Shown: positions 48,250-60,610, counted from the stretch's first letter. The stretch: 64,000 nt of DNA from Pseudisothecium myosuroides (GCA_951799445.1 OX637291.1:3598501-3662500); one strand, 5' to 3'. Numbers and translations: made by a program. Notes: a model not told the origin generated them from the sequence alone.

Positions 48250-48985
48250 CAACTTGCAGAGGTGTTGTATTTCCAACCAAGGCTAAAAAAGATGTCCAAC
48301 CAAAGCTTAGAATATGTTTTCTTGGTCTTTTTCAAAGTTGGGATTTGGGATTAACAAGGATATGACACATGTCCAGAAAGTAGTGAGCAAGAAAGTATGA
48401 AGCAGAGTGGGAAAATTGTTCTTGAATGATCGGAATTGGAAGACTCTAGACAATGGCTACTAGTGAAATGCACTTTTGGGTTCCCAAAATTCATTGTATA
48501 TTCAATTTTGGGAATAAAATAACGAAAATTCTGCAATCCCCATATTTCCTATCTTCCTACATGGGAACAACTTCCACCACCTCTTGTTGTGCACAATCTG
48601 CTCCAAAATTGCTTAAAAGATCAACTACTGGTGCTTTTACCTTATGTGCATAGGGCAGAGCATGCTACCAAGCCCAATTTTTTTTCCCTTTTTTTTTCTA
48701 TTCTTATGTCCATTTGCATGTCTAACTGGCTATCAACGCCATAAAAACTTAAATAAATATTTAGAATAAATTCACAAATCAACCCTTGCCAGTCCGTCCC
48801 TCAGTTGTAGGCAGCGATCACAAAACTGGCTAATTTGTGCCAGAAATCTACCAAACAAAATTGGGAGCTAAATGTATATGGGCCAAAAAAAATCTGAAAT
48901 GTAAATTTGAGCCACATTTTCCAGTAGATTTTGGGTTCATGGGCCAGAACTTGCAGGACGAACAGAGTTCGTAGCATTCATCCAC
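48250..48985. other. AT-rich spacer, no gene recognised
   Basis: Two overlapping frames of 61-66 codons occur on opposite strands, with no motif. Composition shifts sharply to GC-richer DNA at about 48,950, where the hAT block begins. Confidence 0.4.
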
Positions 48986-48987
48986 TC

Positions 48988-49718
48988 CAGGGTCCGTTCG
49001 TAAGTAGCGCTGGCACGATCTGGACGCTCCACCTGTCGCGCAGCGGCGCCATCCTTGCCGTTGGATTAGTGCTAGGGTTTGGGGCTTAACCTCCCCCTAA
49101 TCTCCTGCATTAGCAGAGTCTGCTGCTGTTGCGCCAGTGTTTTCGCATTAACTTGATTTGCGCTCCGTCTTCAATGTGATTGTTGTCGTGGTCGCATCCT
49201 GGCGGGCGATTCGCGTGGAGTGCACTTGAGATGCGTGCCTTGAGTGGTGCTTTGATTCCAATTTGAAAGCGCATATTTTGCAATTTGATTTTTTGAGTTG
49301 CTCAACGCCACTTCTGGGCTGTTGTGAAGATTTTGGAGGCGCATTTCTGTCTCTGACATTCACTGCACTTCTGAATTGGTGGCTTTGAGTGAATGCATTT
49401 GCTGCTCGGAGGAATGAATTTTCCAAAGTGCCGATCGACTAACGCGGCCATTTCTCAGAATTTAATGGGTTCCCCCCTGCGTTTTTTTGCAACTGCAACG
49501 TTGTCTGCTGATCTGCTCGTCTGCGGCCTGCTATATACTTTTGCAACTTGTGAATGATCTTGCAATTGCTGTTGTTTTTGAATGCCGTGCTTTCTTTTAC
49601 GTAAATTGTGCGTTGTGCCATTACTTTGTTGCACTGATCGATTGATGTGCGATTGCAGTGGTTTGTTTTCTTGGTATTGTTGGGCATTGTGTTGGCTGCG
49701 CAGGGTTGATTTACTTCG
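48988..49718 (+). other. Leader region of the hAT-type gene, possible 5' terminus at 48,988
   Basis: This GC-richer block precedes the transposase ATG. CAGGGTCCGTTCG at 48,988 looks like a hAT-type terminus (many begin CAGGG), but I found no inverted partner downstream of the gene, so the boundary is a guess. GCGCAG at 49,698-49,703 follows a T-rich stretch and could be the acceptor of a leader intron. Confidence 0.35.
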
Positions 49719-52700
49719 ATGGCACCATGCTTGAAACTCCTGAAGAACTTCAGGGTGCGTACCTTTGGCTCGAGTCGCAACACGAATGGCGTGGGCAAGT
49801 ATCTTGTACAAATCCCCAACGCGGTGGACGTGGAGGCAGCTGCGCGTGACGTGACTCACATTTCTGAGACCCAGTTGTTCCAATCTCTTCCAGCACGTGC
49901 TGATTGCGAACCGCCTTCTGAAGAGACTGTTGCGTCTCTGGAGGCTGTTGATCATGTAGTGGAGGTCCTCAGCAATGGTGAACCCAGCGTGACAGGTAAG
50001 AGGAAGAAGAAGGGGGCTCAAACCAAGCCGCGGAAGAGATCAAAAATTGCCCGATCCACAATTACGAGAAGATGGCAGGAGGTGTGGGCCTGCAAGTTTG
50101 CATAGGCGGAGGGGGAGTTCGATGCAAACGGGGAGCACATTGGTGTTATCTGCCAGAGTTGTACTGCGATCACGGGGAGGAGGAAAGTCTTAGTTCCGAA
50201 GGCCGATAATCTTGAGAAACACGAGGGGAAACGGACGTGTGCAGAAGATGGGGTGCCGCTAGCGCACTTGAAGAAAGGTGACGTTTTTCTGAAGGTCGAT
50301 TACAAGCACAACAAGCTGTACAAGGTTTGGGCGGGGCGCAAGCCAGGCGGGACCGTCCTCGAGCAACTGACTACCGGTTTTGAAGGCGATTTCAAAAGAA
50401 AGGGAGTACAATTTGCAACCCTCTTTCAAATTCTTAGTAATGGTCGCCCGATGTGTGATTATGAGAGGGAGCAATACTTGCTCAAGCATTTGAAAGTTAA
50501 AAGTTTGCCTAGGAAGCACTGGTCCGAAAGCACAGGTTGGGAGATGAGCGAGCATTTACATTGGTTGGTCCTAAATGCTTTGAAAGTTGTTGTGCAGTCT
50601 GCGAGGATTGTCTCGATTAGTGCCGATGAGGTTACCGCGGTGGACAACACCTGTTGGATTGGCGTCCATGTGTACGCCATGGATAATTGGCAGAGAGTGC
50701 CGCACCTTCTGCATTTGTCGTGTCTGTCTGATGGTGGCACTGCTAACCATCTTACCGGTGTCATTATGTGTGCTCTGATAGAGGAAGGAGGTCTAAATCA
50801 CGAGGAAATTGCTTCCAAAGTTGTTTGTTTCGGGGCTGATGGGGTTAGCACCTTCCAAGGGCCCAAAACTAGTGTTACAGCGCAGATTAGGGAAAAGTGG
50901 GCTCCCTTCACGTTGGGGGCTTTTTGTGTGAGTCATCGCATTAACTTAGTCGTGGAGACTCTCTCCAAGTATCCGATGGTCTCTCGGCTAGAGGGACTGT
51001 TTCAGTCGATCTACTCGTACTTCTGTTGCAGTAACAAACGGCATGCTGAGCTCCAGAAACTTGCAAATCTCATGGAAACTAAGGGTAACAAGATGGTGCA
51101 CAATGTGGACACGCGCTAGATTTCCATGAGGAGTCCAGCGCAACGGATCATGGAAGAATACACGACGTTGATTCTGAAAATGGGGCTCGACATGACTGGA
51201 GGTCCTGGTCATAAAGCAAACGCCGGTGCTGGTGATAACTTCGACCTCCTCGTTGACATTGAAATGCTTCTGTCATTGGCTTGTTTCATTCCGCTGGTGA
51301 ATGCAGTGCACTGCCTTATCAAGCTTTCACAAAGTCGGGATATTTTTATAGGCGACTTCATGCAAGTGATTAAGCTTTGCCAACATGAATTGGCACGCTT
51401 GTTCATCAAGCAATCCACCGCTTTCAGCAAGGAGGACTTCCCAAGGTACAACGAGCTTGTCACTTTGGGATGCAAGGAAATTCCAATGCAGTGGCGTCCT
51501 TGCCCCGGAGACTCGGGTATCTCCCATCTGCTGTTCAATTTCCCGATGACAACTGTCTACACACGTTGTCACGACAAGCAGACCGGCGAGAACATCTTCG
51601 TGACCGAACAGGATTTCCTCCGCGCCCAAGATAATATCGAACGGCAGTTCGCAGGTATGAATTCTTTCCTTTCTCAATTTTTTTTGTTTGTGTTTTGCTT
51701 AATTCATTTCTATTTCCATTTTTTTTTTGCTATCTATTGTATTTTATGGGCGCAGGTTTATGTAATTTGACTTGCCATCTTTTTTTCTTACTTTGGTTCA
51801 TTTGTACACCTAGTTGTGTTTTGATTTGGCTTTACTTGCACCTGTTAGGTTCTTCTGCCTGTCAATAACGTGGTTTCATAGATCGGCCTTGTGTCAGTGC
51901 AGGCTGAAAGATTGCAGCAGTCTTGGTTTAAGGCTACAGGTTTTTGCCCTTCCCGTCTTAGTACCGTTTGATCAATGTTCTCAGTAGTGTCTTGTTATTG
52001 TTTCCCTTGTATTTGCTTAGTGGTTTGATGTTTGTTTATGCAATGCTTTGAGGAGTGATTTGTGTTTGATCAGTGGTAGATTACTGTTTGATTACTGTTT
52101 CATTAGTATGCTGGTTGTTTTTTGGTCGTTCTTGACTGTCTGCTTGATCGCTGTGCATCTTGCAGACCTTGCACAAGCGTTGTGCGATGAACTTGATTGT
52201 TGTTTTCCATCACAAGAACTCCTGGATGCATTTGGGATAATCTATCTTCAATATTGGAGGCAAGAGGGGGCGGAGGCTAGTTTCCCACACCACTTGGCCA
52301 TTCTGAAGGACTTCTATTGCAAAGCCCGAGTTGTCAATGGAGGCCAGCCTTTGTACGAGGGTGGCAAGCCTCATACCGCTCCCGAAATGGTAAGTGCTTT
52401 GAACCTTGACTTGCAGCAAGGCTTGTTCAAGGTTACAATGAAGTCACACTGTAACGCTGCATGTGGGCCACCCTTGGACGTCAACCCCATCCTGAAATTG
52501 TGGCGTAGACTGTCCCAGTCACGTCACCTCAGTAAGCTTATCTCTGAATATTTCAAAGTTGCTGAAATCGGGTGTTGCTTGGTACTTGGGACCGTTGAGG
52601 ATGAAAGTTGTTTCTCTACTCTAAAGTTCCTCAAATCATGCCACAAAAATAGACTAGGGAAACACTTGCCCCTTGTTGTGCGTATGTTTGGCCAGAGGTA

Positions 52701-52785
52701 TTTTTCTCTAGAGGATTTTTCATACAAGGAAGCTATCAATTCTTGGAGAGATGCTGTCAAGGTTGGCCTGCAAGGGGATTTGTGA
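49719..52785 (+). pseudogene. hAT-superfamily transposase gene (KIAA1586/ZNF862-like type) with two in-frame TAG codons
   Basis: One reading frame runs from ATG at 49,719 to 51,654, crosses a 511-bp GT-AG intron (51,655-52,165, phase 1, joining as Asp) and ends at TGA 52,783-52,785. That gives 851 codon positions. In order: a basic nuclear-signal-like stretch (KRKKKGAQTKPRKRSK); a zinc finger with CQSC then HEGKRTC; an RNase H-like core with SADEVT, CFGADGVSTFQG and the CVSHRINL motif; and the C-terminal hAT dimerisation part with VEDESCFSTLKFLKS. TAG at 51,117-51,119 replaces the Trp expected in the family's TRWISM motif; TAG at 50,103-50,105 precedes the zinc finger. Everything else stays open. 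Composition is much less A+T-rich than the surroundings. I judge it a recently inactivated element, or a host gene derived from one. Confidence 0.85.
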
Positions 52786-54490
52786 AGTAGGCCCGGGAGA
52801 ATAGTATCCTTTCCATTGCCATTCTATTTTGTATTCTTAGTTTTCATGAGGTTTTACAAGATCTGGCCCTCATGTTTACCTTGACACAGCCCTTGTGCTG
52901 CCCGGGATGAAGCTTTGGAGAACACCTGTTGACACTGGGGGCTTCCTTGTTCCTGTGATTCGGTACTGCTGCGCTCTGGAGTGACGGTGGCAATCAGCGA
53001 CAGTGGCGCCTTCCACAGCTTCCTTGTGACAATTTGTTTTACTTACTAACTCATACTAATGTGGCTTGTTTGTCTACTGTGCAGAACACTAACACTGCGT
53101 TGGGCAGTCTTGCCAAGTGCAAGAAGGGTTCAACTCCGTTGTTAGTGAATTTCAGCAGAAATGCAATTTTGTCAAACTCCATTTCAAAATATTTCACATT
53201 GAGCACTTTTTAACAACACTTGCAAACAAATCGCCAAATCTCTTACAATTTCATGCTTTCTTTCGCAATTCCAACGATTAGAAAACACTCACATTAGCCA
53301 TGAATCGTCTCCTGAATTTCATGCCTAGTCGCAAATTTGACATACTGGGGAAAAAAAAATTCGTAAAATTACTACTTCTTGGGACCACATTTATCTGCCG
53401 TTTTTCACAAAAAAAAATGACTGTCGCGGACATAGCCACCCTTTCCCACGGGTATAGCATCTTCGTCAAATTCTTAAATAGGGTTCTGAGATCGCTGGTT
53501 GTAGGTGCGCTTCAACCGTATTCATTTGTAGCTTTGTAGCTTCTATTCACTCTTAGATTCCAACACGCCCCATGTGTGTGTTTCCATCTGCGGGCAAATG
53601 TGCGCATCATCATTTCTGCAGACCCCCCCAAAGTGGAAGTAGGAATTTCTGGAACTTTCCATTTGTAAAGAACAAGGAAATAAAATAAAAGGAAAACTAT
53701 GGGCTCTTCCCTTCCCTTCCCTTCCCTTCCATGATCAATCTGAGGCCACTTATTATTAAGTTACAGTAAGTTAATGGTTCGACCAGTGATTCATTCAAGT
53801 AGTAATAATAAGCACCTGCCTGTGGGGGCTTGGATGGAATGTTTGTCCCCCCGCCAATTCACTTCATTTCTTGCAGACGCAGATCTAATGACCTGCACAC
53901 AACTACGGTAAATGAATTAAAAAATAAGAGTTCCATGACCTGTTACGACCAATTGATATGAGTAGTTCCCTGCACTCTCGGACCATTTCTTTACATTATT
54001 TTGGGGTATCATTTTGGGGAAATTTGCAGGAAAAAGAAACAGTAGTATATGGGGGAAGGGTTTCTAAACAAATTGATGATATCAATGATTTTGTCGCTGA
54101 CATACTACTTTGAGAAAGTTTCCATAGCCACCCTGACCAACTGGCAATGATTTCGTTGCCTGCATTCACACATTCAAGGGCCGGATGGATCATATCGGGC
54201 TTATAAGTGCAACTCTGGAGATGCTCTAATTAAAACTGAGGGTGCAACGGATGGATGGACGGACAAAAGCTTCCGCCGTTGGGCCCAAATCTAGGCTCTA
54301 AGTTATAAATGGGTCACCGAGATCTTCTGCACTTGCACATCTAATATGGTGTGATATCCACTTTGCCTTGTTCATGGGTAGATATAAATTCCTTGTTTTT
54401 TTTTTCTGGTTTTTTTCCCTTTTTAAAAAAAAATTGCTTGTTTTCTGAATGCAAAGCTAGAAATAACCTCAATTGTGGAATCCATGATAT
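52786..54490. other. 3' flank of the hAT gene and spacer; no further gene recognised
   Basis: Gene-like composition continues to about 53,130. A GTGCAG acceptor-like site at about 53,080-53,085 could start a 3' untranslated exon. A TTCCC array lies at 53,707-53,730. No inverted partner for a hAT terminus was found. Open frames do not exceed 79 codons. Confidence 0.4.
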
Positions 54491-54499
54491 AAAACAGAC

Positions 54500-54715
54500 G
54501 ATCGGGGTGGATTGACCTCCTTGCTCGGCCTTACCAGGGGTGCATGTAAAAAAAAAGCCCCCTATTTTGGGCCAATCCAGGGAATATTATTGGTCTAATT
54601 AAACTAATTAGAGGTCTCTAATCCCAAATATGAATTCAAAATTTGCAAAAAAAAATTTGTGCGGAAAATAGGGTCGGCCCGCAGGGCTGAGCGAGGGGGT
54701 CAGTTCACCCCGGCC
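54500..54715. mobile_element. Mutator-like MITE with 9-bp target duplication
   Basis: The direct repeat AAAACAGAC lies at 54,491-54,499 and 54,716-54,724. The termini are GATCGGGGTGGATTGACCTC and, in reverse complement, GGCCGGGGTGAACTGACCCC. The inverted repeat extends to about 31 bp, with about 24 matching. A 9-bp duplication is characteristic of Mutator elements. The 216-bp interior is non-coding. Confidence 0.9.
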
Positions 54716-55079
54716 AAAACAGACAGGGGGTTGAGTGATTTTTGACAAAAAAGCAATGCAAATTCTTTTGTAGGAATTATTTGAAGAGATTTTCTTCCTT
54801 TTCTAGTGGATGAAATTGCAAAATGCTATCAAACCTTGGGACAATGTCGCTTTTTTTTGGATGAATATATATTCTTTTGGATGAATAAATAAATTTCATC
54901 CATTTATTGCAAGTTTCATCCATTTTAATTTATATAAATAGCTTCATCACACTAGTGAAGATTGTTGTTTGCACTACTTAAAATAAATGAAAAATCTAAT
55001 ATAGACAACCTTTGGGCAATTAGAATGCTTATCATAATCCTTCGACTTTGGCATCGTAGAGGCAAAATTTGAATTATTT

Positions 55080-55628
55080 TCAAAATTCAACAATACAAAT
55101 TTGTTCTAGACTATTTTAGAAATGTGTAAAAAAAAAATCAAAAGTGTTGATTGCAAAGACTGAAATATTATAATGTTTGAAGTTAGAAGAGTTTTTTTTC
55201 CAACCTTGCTTGACAAGGCTAGAGTGAAATTTTAATACTAAATATGGTTATTTTTTGGACATTTGCATCTTGTATCATATAAGTTACATATCTGCCACAT
55301 TTCCAAAGTAGCAGAGTAATTTTGCACATGATGCCCGAAGCTGCCCAAGCTACCTGAAAAGTTCAGGGCAATATAATTTTTGATTTGAGGACCCAATCAG
55401 AAAGAAATATACTCCCTCTGTCTCAAAAAAAGACTAGTGTTTCTTTTGTAAAATACAAAGGAAATTTATTGGTCTTATTTCAAGACAAAAGAAGTATTTA
55501 TTTTCACTAAGGAGGGACATATTCACACCTTGTGTCAAAATTTTGTGAACATCCGACTAAAATTGAATTCGTGTGAAATTACTCAAGATCTCTTGTTTAC
55601 GTTGAACAGTCACTTGGTCCTTTAGGGG
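55080..55628 (+). mobile_element. Family C TTAA-type element, left end lost, with a Stowaway MITE inside
   Basis: The right terminus is GGTCCTTTAGGGG followed by TTAA at 55,629-55,632, shared with the next element. 'agctgcccaagctacctgaaaagttcag' and 'actaaggaggg' match 38,826-39,763. The left terminus could not be found, so the start given is approximate. Confidence 0.6.
55412..55494. mobile_element. Very short Stowaway-like MITE
   Basis: This is 83 bp flanked by TA on both sides. The termini are CTCCCTCTGTCTCAAAAAAA and, in reverse complement, CTTCTTTTGTCTTGAAATAA. It lies inside the family C copy, between blocks that are continuous at about 39,620. Confidence 0.7.
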
Positions 55629-55632
55629 TTAA

Positions 55633-56716
55633 CCCCTAAAAGACCAAGTTGCGTTTTTGGCAACATAGAGATTTTGGGCGACTCACTACGAATGGAATTT
55701 TCATTTTTATTCCTTTGAAATTTTCACACAACATGGGGATGAGGTTTTTCTTTTAAGGCCCAACAGTTTTCATAACTTTTGACTACATGGTTTTAAAAGT
55801 TATTGTATGATATGTAACTTTTTTCTCCCAACGGGCAGTCCAAACAAATTTTTAAAATCAATTTTATCAAAAAACAAAAATTTGAAATTGTTTTTTTAAA
55901 TTTATATATACATAGAAAGCTTTGAATCATTCTATATGATCAATGAGATGAAAGTTATGAGGAGTTTTGTTTGCAGGCATTTATGGATTCTCTTCTCTAA
56001 AATAAACTTTGAAGTCCTTTATTGAACTCAATTTTCAATATTTTTTGAAAAAAATCAAATCATAGGATGTAGACTGTTTATTGCAACAATACAACCATTA
56101 GGATTGGTATTTTTCAATTCTATAACTAAATTCTTAACAAATTAGTATTTTTGAACCATTCTTTACTTCTTTGTACTTACTATTTTTTTCCTATATGTTG
56201 TACAATTCCAAATGATCTGAAATTTTTCAAGCATGTAGCCAACTTGTGTAGAAGAATGAATCCAAAGAAGCACCCACCAATATGGACATTTTTTCATACA
56301 AATGCAACCTTGTGAAGTGCAGCTACCCTATTTTTTGCAGGGCCAAATAAAGTTTTTTGTCAATTCAAATGCTAATATCTTGCAATCCACACAGTAGAAA
56401 TTCTGAAATTTTTTCCACATCTTTTCAAACCATCATACTACAAAATCCTACGGTTACACATAACATTCAGTAGCATGTGTTGATGTTGCCTTGGTTCTAT
56501 AGTGATGGTGTGCCTCTACATCCTCCACTTGTCTAATTCATCGATAGCTACTGATGAAGCACTGTTGAGGTGTAGAATATACCACACCATCACCGTAGAG
56601 CTATTGAATGTTATGATGTGTCCAAAAATGTGTTTTTTTCTAAAATTTGATACTTGTATTAGAAATGATAGTTTTGGAGCATTTTTGGTAAAAACATAGC
56701 CAAGGAACTTTAGGGA
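55633..56716 (+). mobile_element. Family A TTAA-type element with a foldback insertion
   Basis: TTAA lies at 55,629-55,632 and 56,717-56,720. The termini are CCCCTAAAAGACCAAG and, in reverse complement, TCCCTAAAGTTCC. It is collinear with 44,535-45,461 except for the 157-bp hairpin at 56,459-56,615, which breaks 'ggttacatgtgtccaaaaa'. Confidence 0.82.
56459..56615. mobile_element. Foldback MITE inside a family A element
   Basis: CATAACATTCAGTAGC at the left is mirrored by GAGCTATTGAATGTTATG at the right. An inner pair (GTGATGGTGTG and CACACCATCAC) adds to the hairpin. Comparison with 45,355-45,375 shows a clean interruption of 'ggttacatgtgtcc'. Confidence 0.75.
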
Positions 56717-56723
56717 TTAAGGA

Positions 56724-56784
56724 CTACATGAAAATTCAAGTTTTGACCCTCAAAATGCCCAAGGGGCTTGCAATGTCTTTTAAG
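56724..56784 (-). mobile_element. Family G fragment
   Basis: The reverse complement reads CCCTTAAAAGACATTGCAAG and continues 'ccccttgggcattttgaggg', as at the left end of the family G element at 42,952. TTAA follows at 56,785-56,788. Only about 60 bp are recognisable. Confidence 0.6.
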
Positions 56785-56789
56785 GGTTA

Positions 56790-58405
56790 AGTATAGAAGT
56801 CTCACATCATGTTGTGTCTCACATCTGGAGTGCCAATGGTCAAATTTTGCTTTGGTACCCGTGATTTGCAAAGATCTCTATAATTTTTTACTTTTTCCTT
56901 GCAAAATTTCAATGTTCTTGTACCTACTTAACGTGCTTTTGGATGCGTTTCCAATGATACAAATTTCAAGTCCTAATTATATATCATTCAAAAGTTAAAA
57001 ATACACTTGGAGAGCCAATATTAATACAAGTTCAGTTGGGATGAGGATGCTCTTATACATGCATGGGGTGAAAGATTGATAGTCTTGCTGAGTTTCTGTG
57101 GAAACTTGTCTGTGGAAAGTAAAAACTCCAAAGACTCTTTTAGAGACTTCAGTTGTAGAGAAGGGTAAAATTGCAATATCAAATTAATATCAACAATACG
57201 TAAGCGTCTTGGTGGAAGCCTATAACTATAGCTTTCAAAATATGCATTCTCCACATATGATATGCATTCTACTATTCTACTAAGAAAAAATAGTCCGGCA
57301 AGTTTAGTTTCTACTCCATTTATGAAAATAAATAAAACTCAAATGATGAGTTAATCATTGTATACAAAAGATGCAAACACTTGTTCTCGCAATCCCCCTC
57401 CTTTTGAAAAATTCCAGAGCCTTTGATCTTGGTTCCAATCCCCCCCCCTCCAATGCCGTTGATGATCATCATAAGAGACGATCTTGGCCGTCGGCGCTAT
57501 GCAATATGGAAGGCGATACAAATATGGATTTATGGAATACATATGGTATGTGGGATACATACAAGATATGGATACAAATTATACAAATATATACAAAACA
57601 ATCGATATCCCATATCGTTTGCAGGCAAGACAAATTTTAAAAAAAAATAAAAATATGTGGGGGTGGAGGTGGATATTTCACAAGCACCCAACTATGATTT
57701 TCTCAACCATTAAAAGATTGAACTTGTATTCCCCCCCTCAAGTATTCTTCTTTGGTTTTCACAGAGTCAATACTTTTGTCACTATATACAATATTGTATA
57801 GATTTCTTATTACCTTCTTTATTTTCTATCTTGTTTTTAGATTTCTTAATTATAATTTTTTTAAATTATAAATTTAATTTTTATTTAAAATATAAATTAT
57901 TCTAACATGTATGATGATTGATACATTTTTCTTTACATAATTTACTTCAAATGATCACAATAATCTAATCTTTCCACCAACACTATAAAAATTAAAAATT
58001 TGTAGAAAATAAATAGATCCACATTATAATAAATATCAAAATCTTATTAATAAATTATACATAAGCTAAATTTAGTCTGATAATGGTGATTTGATTGAAG
58101 ATTATAGCTAAAGGTGTTTAGGTTATAAAAATTAATGTACTTATTTGAGAATTTTTTGCATTTTTCTTCATTGCTATTTGTACATTGGGGAGAAATCTAA
58201 GATGAATTGGATTAATTTTTGGTTTTTTTATCAATTATTTTTTTTCTATAAAGATATATCAATCATATATTTTCATGAAGTGAATTGAGATTTTCAACAA
58301 TAATTGACAACTCAAAACCTCATATTACAAGATTAAAATTTTCTTTTAATTTTAAAGGCTAGTTTGAGCTTAAAAATAATTGTCAACTATTTGACAATGG
58401 AACTA
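56790..58405. other. AT-rich spacer with a GATAC/GATAT-type repeat; no gene recognised
   Basis: Overlapping frames of 69-105 codons between 57,351 and 57,801 lie across the repeat resembling 4,140-4,330 (about 57,500-57,625). They have no recognised domain. Confidence 0.4.
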
Positions 58406-58413
58406 GTTTTTAA

Positions 58414-59011
58414 TTCTTAAAGGACCATAAGGCCACCACATGGCTTCTACAACTACACTTGTAAAAAATTTGATATGTGAACCTCACTAGTAGTCCGTAA
58501 GCAACAAAGAGACCCTAGATGATTTTCTTTGCTAAATCCGTTGATGCAATCCAATCGAGAAATGATTGAGTGTGTAATTTTTGGTGTGCAATTTTTTGAG
58601 AATGAAAAAGGCATTGCGGGCCGTTACTTTACATTCTCATATCTTTTTTTCTACTCCTCAAAATGATTTGAAAAAAATTACACATCAATATTATGATGAT
58701 ATTCACATGTGGAAAAAAAATCAGATTTTTTGGAGCACTTTTGAGCATTCCGATTTCAACATTTTGATTTCAGCATACATACATAGTACTCTTTGACCAA
58801 ACATCTTTCATCAATCTTGTCAACGGTGGCATTTTTTCAAAAATTGTGCAATTTTGTGATCTTTTTTTTAATAGGAAAGCTAAATAAGTCTTGTTTCACT
58901 TCAACGGTAGCGATCATCAAAATTATTCGACACAAATGAGGAATTATGCTTGTTACAAGAGCTAGTCAAGAAAACAAGGACTATGCTCAAACACCCCCGG
59001 TCCTTTAGGGG
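58414..59011 (+). mobile_element. TTAA-flanked element (family H), 598 bp
   Basis: TTAA lies at 58,410-58,413 and 59,012-59,015. The termini are TTCTTAAAGGACC and, in reverse complement, CCCCTAAAGGACCGGG. The interior does not match families A-C, so it is a separate family with the same ends. The 71-codon frame inside is unremarkable. Confidence 0.65.
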
Positions 59012-59332
59012 TTAAAGGGCCAAGTGAATAACCTTAATCATAGATTGATGTCATGGCTTGATTCTTATTCTAAAGTACTTTTCAAGACTTATGATCTATG
59101 GTCGTTTTTGGCATAGGTATTAATCAATATTATATAGATATGAGATATCTCTACTAGAAAATCTTTAATTATGGTTCACTTAAGATATTTTATTAATCTC
59201 CACCACCTCTCATAATATTAGAGGTCAACTAGTTGTATCTTTGCACTTAAGAAATAACTAACGAGGAATTAGGCTTTCAAATAATAAGAGCAATAATTCC
59301 AAACAATTTTAAACTATCACTAGCGGTTGGCA

Positions 59333-59912
59333 CTTGCTATGCTACGCATTCATCATTAGAATTTTATTAGAATTTTTATATATTAGATAAAATGCAGAAC
59401 AAAAATTTCAATAAATCTTCAAATAAAAATTACTAAAATCTTTGTATAATTTTGTTTATAAGTAAGCATATACTGAAACGTACAATAGAAATTTATTGAA
59501 TGATGAATGAAAAGTTGACTCAACTGTTACGAACAATGGCAACCCAAAAACTTGGTGAATTGAAAAGAAAAATTTGTAAATTTCAAAAACTTCATGAACA
59601 ATTTAATTGTTGTGAAATTCAAAATCGCTTCAATTGAATAAATTTCTCAAATCAATTGGTAGTAGCAATAGAATTTTGAAATCATAAAAGCTGTAAAAGT
59701 GATATTACAGAGGTGATTGCAAACTACTACTCTATTTTTGTAATATAACATTGTGTGAAAATATTATTTTTATGTATGCATGATTGAAAATATTTTTACA
59801 AAATAATAAAATTAATTATTTCAAAGACTTATTGAAATCATTATCATGCATTCTATTCAAATATATCAAAATTTTACTAATACGTGATACAATGAATGCG
59901 TAGCATAGCAAG
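59333..59912. mobile_element. 580-bp element with perfect 20-bp inverted termini
   Basis: CTTGCTATGCTACGCATTCA at the left end is exactly mirrored at the right (ending TGCGTAGCATAGCAAG). Weaker pairing continues inward. The interior is A+T-rich and non-coding. I could not identify a target duplication, so the class is unassigned. Confidence 0.75.
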
Positions 59913-60599
59913 CATGAGCCTCTACTATTAATGGTAGCATTTGTGATATTACAGAGGGAGTTATGATTTTAGTAGTATAATGAATGAATTAAGAGCGCAC
60001 CCATATTGGATCCTGCCACTTTCAAAGTTAGACTAAATGGTTGCTACTTGGTTGATAATGGTAGATAAAACAATTCAAACCATTGATAAAGGCACCACTA
60101 ATGTATTTGCCCAAAGTTGGGAAGTAAATCAACTAGTGGAAATAAATGTAATTTCATTGCAAGTTAATAAGCAAGAATTATTTAGCATCCAAATTGTTAA
60201 TGTACACAGTTTGGCCAATGCGAGCATTTATTAATTAACTCAATTTAGTTAATTGATACTATTTGGTCATTTGTGCAGATTAGGCTTAGAGAGAATCTGA
60301 ATACATGGAATGTTACAAGGATCTTAGTAATGCAAGGATTTGAAGATACTCATACCCTACGTGAAGGTCAGATTCGGACATAAATTAAGTATTTTTTGGG
60401 ATGTCTGAATTTTTGAAAATATTACAAGTGGAATTTTTGGAAGATTACAAGGGAATTTCTGGAATACCACTTGCCGAACCCATATGCATGCCAAAAGTAA
60501 AGCTTTCCGGCACTCAGGTGCCGGATCAAACCTTCACGTACGGTATGTGTAATCAGGGTTTGTTCAATAGTAGGATGCATGTGTAAAGCCTTGTCAGAT
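59913..60599. other. AT-rich spacer, no gene recognised
   Basis: Two frames of 61-65 codons occur, with no motif. No element boundary was found. Confidence 0.4.
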
Positions 60600-60610
60600 G
60601 GTGCATTTAC

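Noticed and set aside
52980..53010. CAGTGGCGCC as a possible 3' terminus of the hAT element
   Set aside because: It is in the wrong orientation for a right end and does not pair with the candidate left end CAGGGTCCG.
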